A stretch of DNA of 53,879 bases from Dehalococcoidales bacterium (GTDB taxonomy: Bacteria; Chloroflexota; Dehalococcoidia; Dehalococcoidales; RBG-16-60-22): NCBI GenBank assembly GCA_002688435.1, contig NZCW01000009.1:1-53879 (forward strand). The letters are read 5' to 3'. How positions within the stretch are numbered: position 1 is the first letter of the stretch; each line of letters starts with the position of its first letter. The notes below the pieces were generated by a model. That model saw only the letters and a program-made list of their open reading frames with translations. It did not search any database and had not been told where the DNA came from. Shown one piece after another: positions 17,072 through 27,200 of this stretch. Both the position numbers and the translations under genes were made by a program.

Positions 17072-17976
17072 ATGAAGAAGCTCGGATTTATCGGCCTAGG
17101 CAACATGGGCCAGCCGATGGCGGCTAATCTGATGAAGTCCGGATATTTCCTAACCGTCCATGACCTGAGACCGGAGCCGGTAAAAGAGCTGGTGGTAGCG
17201 GGCGCGGTTGCGGCCAGTCCCCCCCCGAGAAGTAGCCGGAAGATCGGAGGTCGTTATCACCATGCTGACCTCGCCCCCTCATGTGGAGCAGGTGATGTTT
17301 GGCCCCGCTGGTATCTTAGAAGGCCTGAAGAAAGGCGCCACCATTATCGACATGAGCACTATTGACCCCATCGTCACCCGGAAGGTAGCGGCGGCGGCGG
17401 CCGAAAAAGAGATAGAGATGCTCGATGCGCCGGTGAGTGGCGCTCCCCCCCAAGGCAGCCGATGACACTCTCTCCATAATAGTGGGAGGCAAAAAGGAAG
17501 TCTTCGAAGAATGCCGGGATATTCTAGAGATGATGGGGGAGAAAATATTTCATGTCGGCGAGGTGGGTATGGGAGAGGTAGTCAAGCTGGCCAACAACTT
17601 AGCGGGGGCGGTAGCCGGGATTGGTGCTTGGGAGGGTCTTCTCTTTGGCACTAAACTCGGGGCTGACCCCAAGACCCTCTTTGAAGTTATCAGCGCCAGT
17701 TCTGGAAACTCCTGGGTCTTACAGACAAGGGTTCCTTATCCGAACATAATACCGAATTGCCCAGTGAATAATGACTTCGCCTCGGGCTTTACCACCGACC
17801 TGATGGCCAAAGACCTAGGACTTGTCCTTTCTACCGCCGAGGCGATGAAGTTTCCTCTACTCGCCAGAAGCCTGGCCCACCAGATGATGAAAGCCGCCCA
17901 AGCCAATGGCCTGGGACATAAAGACTGGTCGGCGACCTGCAAAATCATCTACCAACTGGCCGGGGAGAAAATTTAA
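17072..17976 (+). pseudogene. 3-hydroxyisobutyrate dehydrogenase-family enzyme, two frameshifts
   Basis: Three overlapping frames (17072-17365, 17208-17465, 17437-17976) read as one beta-hydroxyacid dehydrogenase of about 300 residues. Rossmann start: KKLGFIGLGNMGQPMAANLM; then EVVITMLTSPPHVEQVMFGP, GATIIDMSTIDP, MLDAPVSGAPP and the substrate-site GMGEVVKLANNLAG with the catalytic Lys. The shifts fall inside C runs: eight C at 17219-17226 and seven C at 17445-17451, each one C too many for the frame. The rest of the protein is perfectly conserved, so base-calling error in homopolymers is as likely as a real lesion. It is followed 21 bp later by a dehydrogenase-reductase gene. Confidence 0.8.
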
Positions 17977-17997
17977 CCACCGGAAGGAGACTGAATT

Positions 17998-18800
17998 ATG
18001 GGAGAACGTCTGAAAGGAAAAGTAGCCATCGTTACCAGCGCCGGCTCCGTCCTGACCGGCATCGGGAACGGGAAAGCGACCGCCATAGTCTTTGCCCGAG
18101 AGGGTGCTAGAGTCATGGCGGTGGACTATAACCTCGAGGCGGCCGAAGAGACGAGACAAATGATTGCCAGGAAGGAAGTACCTGTCTCACCTTTAAAGCC
18201 GATGTATCCCGGGCTAGTGACTGCCAGAGCATGGTGGAGACCTGCCTCCAGAAGTTCGGCCGGGTTGACATCCTCCACAACAACGTTGGTATCGGACAGT
18301 GGGGTGGGGTCGTGGAGACCAACGAGGAGACCTGGGACAGGGTAATGGCGGTTAACGTCAAAAGCATATTCTTAACTGGCAAGTATACCATCCCCTGTAT
18401 GGAAAAACAGGGCAACGGCGCCATCGTTAATATCGCTTCGGCGGGGGCTATCCGAACCACCCTACCCAACTGCGCTTATGCCACGTCAAAGGCAGCCATA
18501 ATTGCCCTGACCAAGGACATGGCCATGCAGTATGCCCCCAAAGGTATCCGGGTGAACGCCATCCTCCCCGGGCTGATGAAAACCCCCCAGGCCGAATATT
18601 ATAACAAGGATGCCTGGGCGGATGGGAATATTGAAGAGATGCGGCGACGGCGCGATGCCATATCCCCAACCGGTAAGCAGGGCGAAGGCTGGGATACCGC
18701 CTATGCCGCCTTGTACCTAGCCTCCGACGAGGCGAAATACGTCACCGGGACAACTTTAATTGTTGACGGTGGTTTCTCCAACACCACGAAGTCCTGGTGA
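17998..18800 (+). pseudogene. Short-chain dehydrogenase/reductase, one frameshift
   Basis: Two frames (17998 to about 18174, then to 18800) give one SDR-family oxidoreductase of about 267 residues. The NAD(P)-binding start is LKGKVAIVTSAGSVLTGIGNG, VDYNLEAAEET; after the shift TCLTFKADVSRASDCQSMVE, NNVGIGQWG, the catalytic Ser-x-Tyr-x3-Lys region (NIASAGAI, YATSKAAIIALTK) and TGTTLIVDGGFSN. The break lies in AGGAAGGAAG near 18170 and amounts to one missing base. Intact otherwise, with GGAGA 10 bp before the ATG. Substrate unknown; probably cotranscribed with the hydroxyacid dehydrogenase upstream. Confidence 0.8.
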
Positions 18801-18840
18801 GCGAGAATTAGCCTTTTTAATACGGTGCCAGTCTCCCATC

Positions 18841-19449
18841 CTACAGAAGATGCGAGATATCATTTATGGTAAGCAATCGGGATTTACCGTCAATAACCTG
18901 TATCGTACTCAGCGAGGCGTTATTAATCTCAAATCGACGGTAAATGCGGTTGGTCGCCCCGAGGACGTGCACAATGATTACCTTAACCACGATTTCATGC
19001 GCCACCAGTATTGATTGCCGATCCTGGTTCCCTGCCACTATCGCCTCGAAAGCACGAACGGCCCGCTCGGTTACCTGCTTGAAACTCTCGCCATTAGGCA
19101 TAGTGAACTCCGAAGGGTCAGTCCTGGACTGCCGCCAGAGCTCCGGCCACCCTCGGCTGATATCATCCACATGCCGCCCCTCCCATACACCCTGGTTAAT
19201 CTCAATTAAGTCCTCCATAGTTTTTAGTTCCAAGCCATGAGGTTCCGCCAAGATAACCGCTGTAGTACAGGTCCGTTTAAGTGGACTAGTATAGACTGAA
19301 GTAATGGAGGCTCTAGCCAGCCTAGAAGCCAAGCAACGAGCCTGGTTATAGCCCGCCCCGTTGAGGTCTTCATTTAATCGACCCATAAAGTAGCCTCCAA
19401 TATTCGACTCCGTTTGCCCGTGGCGGACCAGAAGAACTGTGGTAGTCAT
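18841..19449 (-). CDS. Histidine phosphatase family protein
   Basis: 202 residues of the phosphoglycerate mutase-like superfamily. The nucleophile His is in LLVRHGQTESN at residues 7-17, the proton-donor Glu in EINQGVWEG near 86, and the second His in ILVAHEIVVKVI near 152. The C-terminus, LTINDISHL, is nearly the same as that of the cobC-type gene at 39508-40113, so the two are paralogues. This copy is not in a B12 operon; it could act on alpha-ribazole phosphate or another phosphate ester. Confidence 0.85.
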   Translation of the reverse strand: MTTTVLLVRHGQTESNIGGYFMGRLNEDLNGAGYNQARCLASRLARASITSVYTSPLKRTCTTAVILAEPHGLELKTMEDLIEINQGVWEGRHVDDISRGWPELWRQSRTDPSEFTMPNGESFKQVTERAVRAFEAIVAGNQDRQSILVAHEIVVKVIIVHVLGATNRIYRRFEINNASLSTIQVIDGKSRLLTINDISHLL

Positions 19450-19527
19450 TTATATCTCAACACCTCCGTTACATTTAACTATTTATACTCCAACGCCCGG
19501 ACCAAGCCTGACCGGATCAACCTTCAC

Positions 19528-19935
19528 CTAGAACAGCCGCCAGTCCCGCAAGCCTTGCTGGATAACCGCCAGGTATTCTTCTGAGGGCTTGGTTTCTTCC
19601 AGTTGCCCTGCTTTAATATAGGTTATAGCTTCGACCGCTTTATCGTCCTCGGTAAACACGGTAATATTAAACCGATTGTAGCCGCTCAGGTAGCTATCCA
19701 GACGCCGTAAACACAACTCCGTAACTTTATAAACCGCCCCGCGGACTCTATCTCCTTGGAACAGTTTGATACTGGCGACTCCCCCCCGCCACTGTCGGGA
19801 CCAGCCGACAAATACCAGTTTGTAGTTAGGAAGGACTGCCGCAAAAACGGACTGACTGCCCGGGCACCGTTCCGCCATTTGTTTTTTATTTAGATTGGAA
19901 CCATAAGCAAAGTAGTACACGGATTCCTTCTCCAT
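19528..19935 (-). CDS. Gamma-glutamylcyclotransferase-like protein
   Basis: 135 residues with the AIG2/GGCT fold: YYFAYGSNLNKKQMAERCPG carries the substrate-binding YGSNL loop, and GAVYKVTELCLRRLDSYLSG is the region before the active site. In relatives the catalytic Glu lies in LDxYEG, but here the segment reads LDSYLSGYNRF, with Leu in the Glu position. Relatives release 5-oxoproline from gamma-glutamyl peptides; this copy may be inactive or have another role. It stands alone. Confidence 0.75.
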   Translation of the reverse strand: MEKESVYYFAYGSNLNKKQMAERCPGSQSVFAAVLPNYKLVFVGWSRQWRGGVASIKLFQGDRVRGAVYKVTELCLRRLDSYLSGYNRFNITVFTEDDKAVEAITYIKAGQLEETKPSEEYLAVIQQGLRDWRLF

Positions 19936-20032
19936 GCCTTCATATTACAACTTTATCAAGAATTTAGCCAGATGTAAGTTTCCAAAAACCAGTCCCCAGC
20001 CAGTTACATCCCATCAAATAGCAAAGGTCCAT

Positions 20033-20061
20033 TTGACATCTTCATGAAACAGTTATAAGAT
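20033..20061 (+). promoter_or_regulatory. Candidate promoter upstream of glgC
   Basis: TTGACA at 20033-20038 is followed after 17 bp by TAAGAT at 20056-20061. A weak match by eye. Confidence 0.35.
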
Positions 20062-20168
20062 GAACAGGCAGGCATCAATATAACCGACTGAATACAGCTC
20101 GGCAACTAGACAAGACTACCAAGATTGCATTTTTGGGCGGACTAGTTATCCTAGCAGAGAGAAATGCA

Positions 20169-20179
20169 GGGGGGGGGGG
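20169..20179 (+). repeat. G11 run at the glgC start
   Basis: Eleven consecutive G lie 11 bp before the likely GTG start of glgC. Length change would alter the ribosome-binding region, and in the upstream ATG (20164) frame would shift it. It could also be an assembly artefact. Confidence 0.8.
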
Positions 20180-20190
20180 TAGCGATTATC

Positions 20191-21483
20191 GTGGAAAATG
20201 TGGTGGCCGTCATTCTGGCGGGAGGTGCGGGAGAACGACTGGGTATTCTGGGTCATGAGCGAACCAAACCAGCGATTCCTTTCGCCGGTAAGTACCGTAT
20301 CATTGATTTTACCCTGAGTAACTGCGTCAACTCGGGAATTTATAATGTCGCCGTGATGACGCAGTACCAGCCCCGTTCCCTCACTGACCACATTGGCATC
20401 GGTATGCCCTGGGGCTTCTTGGCCCTTCCGGACCGGAAAATACAAATGCTACAACAGTATCTAGCCCGTGAAGAAGGCCGGACCTGGTATAAAGGCACCG
20501 CTGATGCCGTCTACCAGAACCTCTCGTATATTGAAGGGCAGGACGATGAATTGGTACTGATGCTTAGCGGTGACCATGTCTACAAAATGGATTATTCTGA
20601 CATGATCAATTATCATAAAAAGCGCCAGGCAGATGTCACCCTGTCCATCACCCGTATGCCTCGAGACCAATTACGGGAGTTTGGCACGGTAAGCGTAGAT
20701 GAAGAAGGACAAGTGACCAGCTTCCAAGAAAAAGTTAAAGAACCCAAGAGCGACCTCGCCTCTATGGGCGTCTACGTCTTCCGCAAAGATTTCCTGCGCC
20801 AGTGCCTGGAAGAAGACGCCCAGCGCCGGTCTTCCAAGCATGATTTTGCCCGGAATATCTTCCCTCATCTGGTGGGTAATTGCCGGCTTTTCGCTTATAA
20901 CTTTGAAGGATTCTGGCGTGATGTCGGTAGTGTGCGAAGCTACTGGCAGACTAACATGAAGCTGCTCGATGTACCCCCTCCCCTCGCCTTCAGCAGTGAT
21001 TGGCCTATCCGCACCAAAGAGGAAGAGTCAAAACCACCCGCCATTCTTTCTCAACGTAGCGATGTTCTTAACAGCATGATATCTAATGGCTGTATTATTG
21101 AAGGACGAGTCGAGCACTCGGTTCTCTCGCCGGGAGTAAGAGTGGCCGAAAACGCGGTCGTCAAGTCCTCCATCATCATGCATAACACTATCATCGGGCG
21201 GGACAGTGTTATCGACTATTCCATACTGGATAAAGAAACAGCCATTGATGTCGGCTGCCATATCGGCTTTGGCGATAACTTCCAAGTCAACCGCGAAGAA
21301 CCCGACATCCTAAACACCGGCATAACCATTGTCGGTAAGGACGCCAAGATACCGGCGGGAACAACCATAGGCCGCAACTGCACTATCTTCAGTAATGTTA
21401 CCGAGAGGGATTTCCCCAAACCTCTAGTCCCCAGCGGCGAAACCATAAAGGCTAAGCGGCATCGCGCCAGTCGAACGCAGTAA
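20191..21483 (+). CDS. glgC: Glucose-1-phosphate adenylyltransferase GlgC
   Basis: About 430 residues from the GTG at 20191 (an ATG at 20164 also opens the frame across a G run). It makes ADP-glucose for glycogen or trehalose synthesis. Family motifs: VAVILAGGAGERLG nucleotide loop, TKPAIPFAGKYRIIDF, GTADAVYQN, MLSGDHVYKMDY with the metal Asp, and FWRDVGSVRSYWQ. The C-terminal left-handed helix region (about 300-420) begins near SDVLNSMISNGCIIEG. No neighbour of glycogen synthesis is adjacent, but otsAB lies downstream on the other strand. Confidence 0.95.
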   Translation: MENVVAVILAGGAGERLGILGHERTKPAIPFAGKYRIIDFTLSNCVNSGIYNVAVMTQYQPRSLTDHIGIGMPWGFLALPDRKIQMLQQYLAREEGRTWYKGTADAVYQNLSYIEGQDDELVLMLSGDHVYKMDYSDMINYHKKRQADVTLSITRMPRDQLREFGTVSVDEEGQVTSFQEKVKEPKSDLASMGVYVFRKDFLRQCLEEDAQRRSSKHDFARNIFPHLVGNCRLFAYNFEGFWRDVGSVRSYWQTNMKLLDVPPPLAFSSDWPIRTKEEESKPPAILSQRSDVLNSMISNGCIIEGRVEHSVLSPGVRVAENAVVKSSIIMHNTIIGRDSVIDYSILDKETAIDVGCHIGFGDNFQVNREEPDILNTGITIVGKDAKIPAGTTIGRNCTIFSNVTERDFPKPLVPSGETIKAKRHRASRTQ

Positions 21484-21651
21484 TAACATTAGCAACCTTA
21501 AGTTCCCACAAGCTAAGGGTTCCCGACAAGCCTTCTCTAACGGGAAGCGAAAAGTTTTTTCTGACTGAAGTAGCCCCTATCTACCATAACCCGCCACCAA
21601 AACATAAAGGCTCCATGAGAAAGTTCAACCACAGCCTATAAAGAGGTATCT

Positions 21652-22452
21652 TTACTTCAACTCACGCAGTGAGGACAGGAAAGCCATCACTTCTGATGTG
21701 GCAGTAAGGAAATAATCGGCGTTAGACGAGGGTTTCTCCTCGCCGACAAAAATACTCCAGCCTTGCGGTCGGTGAATGATACGAAAAGCATCTTCATCGG
21801 TCGTATCATCACCCAAATAGATAGTTAGTAGCTGTTCACCATCGTGGGTAGCCTTGATTTCTTTCGTTATTGTTTCGACTGCTTTACCTTTGTGCCAGTC
21901 TATGGGTGGTCTCACTTCCCAGACTTTTTTTCCCGAGGTGATTCTAATTTTACCCTTTTGAAGCCAAGGGGAGGTGATTTGTTGAAAAATCTCAGCGGCG
22001 GTATCTACCTCGTCTTGTTTCACCAAGCGGTAGTGAATACTTAAGCTCAAACCTTTGTCCTCAACAATGGTCCCTTCAATCCCACCTAATCTGGCCGAGA
22101 ACTGCCCGGCGAGGTCTTTCATTTCAGCTTTAGCTGCTTGCGCCATCGGATTAATCAGCTTGAGACCAGGGCCTTCTATTTCAAGCCCATGGTTTCCTGC
22201 ATAGTAAATCCCCGCTATTCCCACCATCGTCTTGAGCTCCGGGAGTGGCCGGCCGCTGATAATACCTAGACTGAAAGCTGATTTTTTAGCCAGGGCACTG
22301 AGTTTACCCCTGTTCTCAGATGACAGCAATGCCCGCTCCGGCCGACTAACAATCGGGGTTAAGGTACCATCGTAGTCCAGGAGCAATAAAACGTGGGAAG
22401 TAGCTCTGATATCAGAGCTAAAAGTTTCCCAAGATTGAAAAAGATGTTGCAT
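21652..22452 (-). CDS. otsB: Trehalose-6-phosphate phosphatase OtsB
   Basis: 266 residues, starting at the ATG at 22452, which shares bases with the otsA stop (TAATG). HAD-superfamily phosphatase: LLLLDYDGTLTPIVSRPE holds the two catalytic Asp, GIISGRPLPELKTMV is motif II, GNHGLEIEGPG is the trehalose-phosphatase cap signature, and IYLGDDTTDEDAF is motif IV. It removes phosphate from trehalose 6-phosphate made by the OtsA encoded just upstream. The longer frame up to 22500 overlaps otsA and is unlikely to be used. Confidence 0.95.
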   Translation of the reverse strand: MQHLFQSWETFSSDIRATSHVLLLLDYDGTLTPIVSRPERALLSSENRGKLSALAKKSAFSLGIISGRPLPELKTMVGIAGIYYAGNHGLEIEGPGLKLINPMAQAAKAEMKDLAGQFSARLGGIEGTIVEDKGLSLSIHYRLVKQDEVDTAAEIFQQITSPWLQKGKIRITSGKKVWEVRPPIDWHKGKAVETITKEIKATHDGEQLLTIYLGDDTTDEDAFRIIHRPQGWSIFVGEEKPSSNADYFLTATSEVMAFLSSLRELK

Positions 22453-23951
22453 TAGACCCTCGCGATTGAGATAAGGTTGGAGACTATAGAGGCGCCCCAC
22501 CAGTAGATATTATGGTTAGACACCGTCTCTCGCATGGTTTTCATCCGCCGTCGCCTCTCCATCTCCGGCATCTCCACTGCCTTTTTTATCTGATTGGCAA
22601 ATTCAGTAATAGCGTAGGGATTAATCAGGAGAGCATCCGGCATTTCGTCAACCGCTCCGGCAAACTGACTTAAAATCAAAACCCCATCCACATCAATACG
22701 AGAAGAGACATACTCTTTGGCCACCAGATTCATACCATCATGGACTGAGCTGACCACACAGAAGTTCGCCAACCGGCGTAAAGCCACCAGCGTTACCAGA
22801 GTAAGTTGTCTGGTCATCATAACCAGAGGCTTCCAAGACTCATTACCGTATTTACTATTTATGCTGCTAGCGAGGTTATCAATCCTTTCGTTACTCTTCT
22901 GGTAGCTGTCAATCTGGGTCCGACTGGGCATACCGGCCTGAATAAAGACCACCTTACCTCGATAATCGGGGAAATTTTCGAAGAATTTATCCAGTGCCTG
23001 TAACCTTTCCAGTATGCCTTTGGTGTAGTCCATTCGGTCCATACCAACCCCGACATATTTCCCCGCCAAGTCAAACTCATGGCGAAGGCTCTCCATCTCT
23101 CGCTCTACCGCCTCATTTCCTGCTTCCTGAGAAAGCCGATCAAAGTCCACACTGATGGGAAACGGCTGTACCAGAGTAGTCTTGCCCCGGTAGGTTAAGG
23201 TAGATCTATTATGGTCCACATTAGCTTTCAAAGTATGCTCAACCGTCGCCAATAGATTGTGACAATAAGATTGGGTATGGAAACCTAGGAGGTCGTTACC
23301 CAGTAAGCCGTCCAGTATCTCCTCCTGCCAGGGACAGGTTCGAAAAATCTCATGGCTTGGCCACGGAATATGCCAGAACTGGCCAACAGTTAGATCAGGC
23401 CTCTGCTCTTTAATCAAGCGGGAAAGCAGAGCAAAGTGGTAGTCTTGAACTAATACCATTGCTTTACGTCCGGCCACCTCCTGGAGAACAGCCTCGGCAA
23501 AAATCCGGTTCACTCTCTTATAGGTGTCCCAGTCGGTCTCTCTATAGGTAGGCGAGACAAAGGCAACATGGCATAACGGCCACAGTCCCTCGTTGGAAAA
23601 GCCAAGATAAAAACCAGCTACTTCATCATCGGTCAGCCATACTCGGCGCAAAGTATATTCCGGCTTTTCCAGTGGAACTACTACCCGGTTACTGGAGTCA
23701 ACAACCGTCCGGTCAGCATCACCACTACCATAAGCCACCCAGGTCCCTTTCGAGGCGCGCATCACCGGGTCTAGAGCCTCGGTAAGCCCGCTAACTGGAC
23801 GATTACATATTATCTCCTTACCAGACATACTGTGAATATAAGGTTCCCGATTTGAGACTACCAGAAATAAGTAATCGCCTAATTTCTCCTGTACGAGTTG
23901 GTACAACCTATCCTCATCCCATTTTAAATCTTCCATCCTGCTTACCTTCAT
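22452..23951 (-). CDS. otsA: Trehalose-6-phosphate synthase OtsA (GT20)
   Basis: 499 residues, close to the usual length. Glycosyltransferase family 20 motifs: LVVSNREPYIH at the start, ALDPVMRASKGTWVAYGSGD, VQDYHFALL, FWHIPWPSHEIFRTCPW, GNDLLGFHTQSYCHN, and VGVGMDRMDYTKGILERL with the Arg and Lys that bind sugar nucleotide phosphate. It joins glucose from a nucleotide-glucose to glucose 6-phosphate. Start choices are 23951 or the ATG at 23936, the second with AAGG at good spacing. A promoter is at 24144-24172. Confidence 0.95.
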   Translation of the reverse strand: MKVSRMEDLKWDEDRLYQLVQEKLGDYLFLVVSNREPYIHSMSGKEIICNRPVSGLTEALDPVMRASKGTWVAYGSGDADRTVVDSSNRVVVPLEKPEYTLRRVWLTDDEVAGFYLGFSNEGLWPLCHVAFVSPTYRETDWDTYKRVNRIFAEAVLQEVAGRKAMVLVQDYHFALLSRLIKEQRPDLTVGQFWHIPWPSHEIFRTCPWQEEILDGLLGNDLLGFHTQSYCHNLLATVEHTLKANVDHNRSTLTYRGKTTLVQPFPISVDFDRLSQEAGNEAVEREMESLRHEFDLAGKYVGVGMDRMDYTKGILERLQALDKFFENFPDYRGKVVFIQAGMPSRTQIDSYQKSNERIDNLASSINSKYGNESWKPLVMMTRQLTLVTLVALRRLANFCVVSSVHDGMNLVAKEYVSSRIDVDGVLILSQFAGAVDEMPDALLINPYAITEFANQIKKAVEMPEMERRRRMKTMRETVSNHNIYWWGASIVSNLISIARV

Positions 23952-24143
23952 TTAAGCCTTTTGTTTCTTAGTCCTAGAAGGTGTAGTGTCTTGTGGGCAT
24001 CTTGCCCACATCAAATTAATTCCGGCACCTTACCAAAGCACTCATGAGATTCATAAGGTTCCATCTTTATGAACCAAAAGTATAGGCCAAAAGAGCCACT
24101 TTTAATGGTAAATGGTACTTGCAGCCTGGTATTGTGCCTCTAA

Positions 24144-24172
24144 ATATAATTAAAAGGAACCGCCACTGTCAA
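24144..24172 (-). promoter_or_regulatory. Promoter of the otsA-otsB operon
   Basis: Minus-strand TTGACA (24172-24167), 17 bp, then TTATAT (24149-24144). The 5' leader to the otsA start is about 190 nt and contains a perfect 7-bp hairpin, TGTGGGC with GCCCACA, at 23992-24010. The rest of the 303-bp gap (23952-24254) has no gene. Confidence 0.55.
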
Positions 24173-24254
24173 GTCGTATGGCAATACGATGCTGCCCGGT
24201 TAAGGTTGCCAAACCAGTGAGATTAAGGAAACCGGGTTCTCCGCAGACCGAAGA

Positions 24255-27200
24255 CTAGGTCAAGACGCCTTCGATGGCTTCCTGACGGCAGAACCTGATG
24301 AGTTCGGCGAAATTATTGATTCTGGTCAGGTTATTGGTCTCTAGGAAACCATCATAGGTCAGGCTAATCCAAGGCTTCTGGTAAACGGTACCAAATTTCT
24401 CCGCCATAGCCGCCACGATACCGCCGGGCATGCAGCCGTGAGGCATCACCGAAATCACGCCGGCAAAATCAGGCCTCTCCGACCATTCCACGCCGCTGCC
24501 GATACTGAGCACCGCCTCGCCGCCGCACCGGGGAGAAAGGTACAGGTTAGACTTGGCCAACACCGCCGCCGTAGATGGTTCCCGCCCATCCAGTAGCTCC
24601 CGGTAATAGCCAGCTATCCGGTGCTCATCACGCTCTTGGACAAGCTTTTTAATATAGCTGGCTACCATCTTCTTCAGGTTCAGGTTCTTGATGGCGTCCT
24701 CAACGTTACGATAGGAAGTGTACTTTATCCACTCTCCTATCGGGGAAACAATGACTTCCAGCCCGGCGTCCTCGCACACCTTCACCAAGTCGTTATTACT
24801 GAACCGGTTAGAGCGCAGATAGATTTCACCATTAATGCCCACCAGCGGTCTCGGCGGCAGGGTGGGGTCAACCAGAGAACTGAACTCGGCCGTCGCCTGG
24901 CGCAGCAGAACATCGTAGTTCTCCTTCCGGCGAACACCATCCGCAATCCGGCCCAAGTATTCAGCGAACAGTTTATCCGCTGAGCCTTTCTCTTTCCCGT
25001 AGGGACGGACGCGCCAGAGAAGACGCTGCAGACCGTCTACGGCCACGATACCGTTCCAGGTGAGCCGCTCGAAGTCAGGACCGAGATTCAAATCACGGTA
25101 AGCGTTGTTGGACACGGAGGTACGTATCGGCAGGTCAAAACCGATTTCCTTGAGTACTCGGCCCTGCTCTATGGCATACTTCCCCAGACGGCAGGGCCCG
25201 TAAGAGCCAGTCATAAACCCTTCAACGTTTTTCTGGTCACCGCCGTTCTCATAATAATACCGCATGAAGTCACCCAAGGTAACACGGTAGGGCAGGCATT
25301 CCGTACCCGAGGTTACCTGGTTACTATAGAGGAGATTGCGTTCGTCAGGCTCAGGGAGTACCTGCGCCCGTACGCCGCAGGCCTCCATGGCAGCGGCAAT
25401 GACATCGGCGTGGGGGGCCATCCGGGGTAGGAGCAGGGTCTTCTGCGCATTAATGACCGTGGACGCGCCTCGGTAAATATCACGGCGCGGGGTTTCCGGC
25501 TGCTTTGCGGAGCGAGCGTAGCTTTTAATGGTATCGACAAAGGCCTCCAGACGGGTAACGATGCCCGCCTCGGCGGCATGTTCATCGATTTCCAGTTGCC
25601 CCAAGGGCTTGCCTCCCATAATATCTTCCATAACTCTAAGGATAAACGAGTTCGGGCCGCAGCCGAAGTTGGTCAACGCCAGGCCATATAACGACTCGTC
25701 GGCGGCGGCTATAGCAGTACCGGCAATAAACTTACTTTCATACATCCAGTACGGGCGGTCGGAGTACTGTTTGGGGTCTACTAAGTCGAGAGGTAGCAAG
25801 TCCAGCGGCACCGGCACCACATCGAGCTGGGCTAGTTTTTCGGCAATACCCAGATTCGCCCCAGCGTCCTGCGCCATATAGGAGCGAGCGAGGAGGACCA
25901 CGCCCAGCCGACCGCTTTCCCGGAGCTGCCTCAGTAGCCTCCGACCAAGGGCTACACGATCGATGTCAAACTGCTGCTGCGCTTTCAGACCTAGAATAGC
26001 CGCTTTTCTGCCCTGTTTCCGGCCGAACCCCAATTTCTCCGCTACTCCGGCTAGGCTGTTAATTACCTCGGCATGGCCACGGCTAAAGTCAATTACCGGT
26101 ATCAGCAGTCGTTCCTCCAAGCCCAGTGCCTGACGTATGATATACGGGGATGCCTGAATCAAGGGACAGGCGTATTTCTGGTTCTCATCACCGTCTTTTT
26201 TACCCAGCCGGATGACGCAGGGGTAGAGAATGAAATCAGCGTCACTCAGTGCGGCAACATGCCCGTGGAGCAGTTTCAGCGGAAAGCAGCTGTCGGCATA
26301 GCTCAGCTCCACGGCCTGCTCCACAACCTCCTTGGTGGTCTGGCGGGAGAGGACAACCCTAACGCCAAGCCCGTTGAGAAACCCGATAAGCAGCGGCGCA
26401 TAGTCGTATACCAAGAGCGCCCTAGGAATCCCCACCGAAGGCCCGCCTCCGGATCCTTCCCGGTACTCTCTAAAAATCAGTCTCTCTCGCTCGTCGAAGA
26501 AGGTTGCTTGGCTCGCTTGGCCGATAATGCTGTCGTAACGATCACACCGGCTACCGTAAAAAACGGGACTCTCGCCGGGTATCCGCATACGGGTGATGGT
26601 GCAGTTATTGTCGCACCCCTGGCAGTTGAACATGGTCAGGACGCATTCGCTATCCACTACTTTCTGGAATCCCTTGAACTTCGACTTCCGCCCTGTCACC
26701 TCCCCTTTCGCCAAGAGCGCCGCACCGATGGCCCCACTGACCTCCCGGTGCTCTGCCACGGTCAGGGTCTTCCCTTCAAGCTGCTGGTGAAAGGCAGAGA
26801 CCACGGCCTGGTTGTAGAACACGGCGCCGGTAAGGATAATGCTATTACCCAGCTTCCGATGGCCCACCACCTTGGAGAGATAGTTCTTGGCAATGGAATT
26901 GGACAGGCTGGCGGTGATTACCTCTAACGACACCCCCTCCTGCTGGGCGGAAGCGACCGCCTGCCCCATGAAGGCGGCGCACCTGGTACCCAGTTCCATG
27001 GTGTGGGGGGCGGTAAAAGCCAGACGAGCGAAGTCCCCGTTTTTCACGGAAACGCCGAGCATTTCCGCCAGTTCATCAATGAAGCTACCGGTACCGGCGG
27101 CGCAGGCCTTGTTCATCTGGTAGTCAATGACCACCCCGTTCCGCTTGATAACCAGTTTAGAGTCTTGCCCGCCGATTTCAATAATATCGGCTTCCGGGTC

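Noticed and set aside
16864-17106. Minus-strand 80-codon frame before the dehydrogenase gene
   Set aside because: It overlaps the dehydrogenase start and the promoter region and shows no family features.
21517-21560. Hairpin and T run after glgC as terminator
   Set aside because: The stem is six bases with a long loop and the T run is offset, so the case is too weak to list.
26073-26927. 284-codon plus-strand frame opposite the activase fusion
   Set aside because: Antisense of a clearly conserved domain with no motif of its own.
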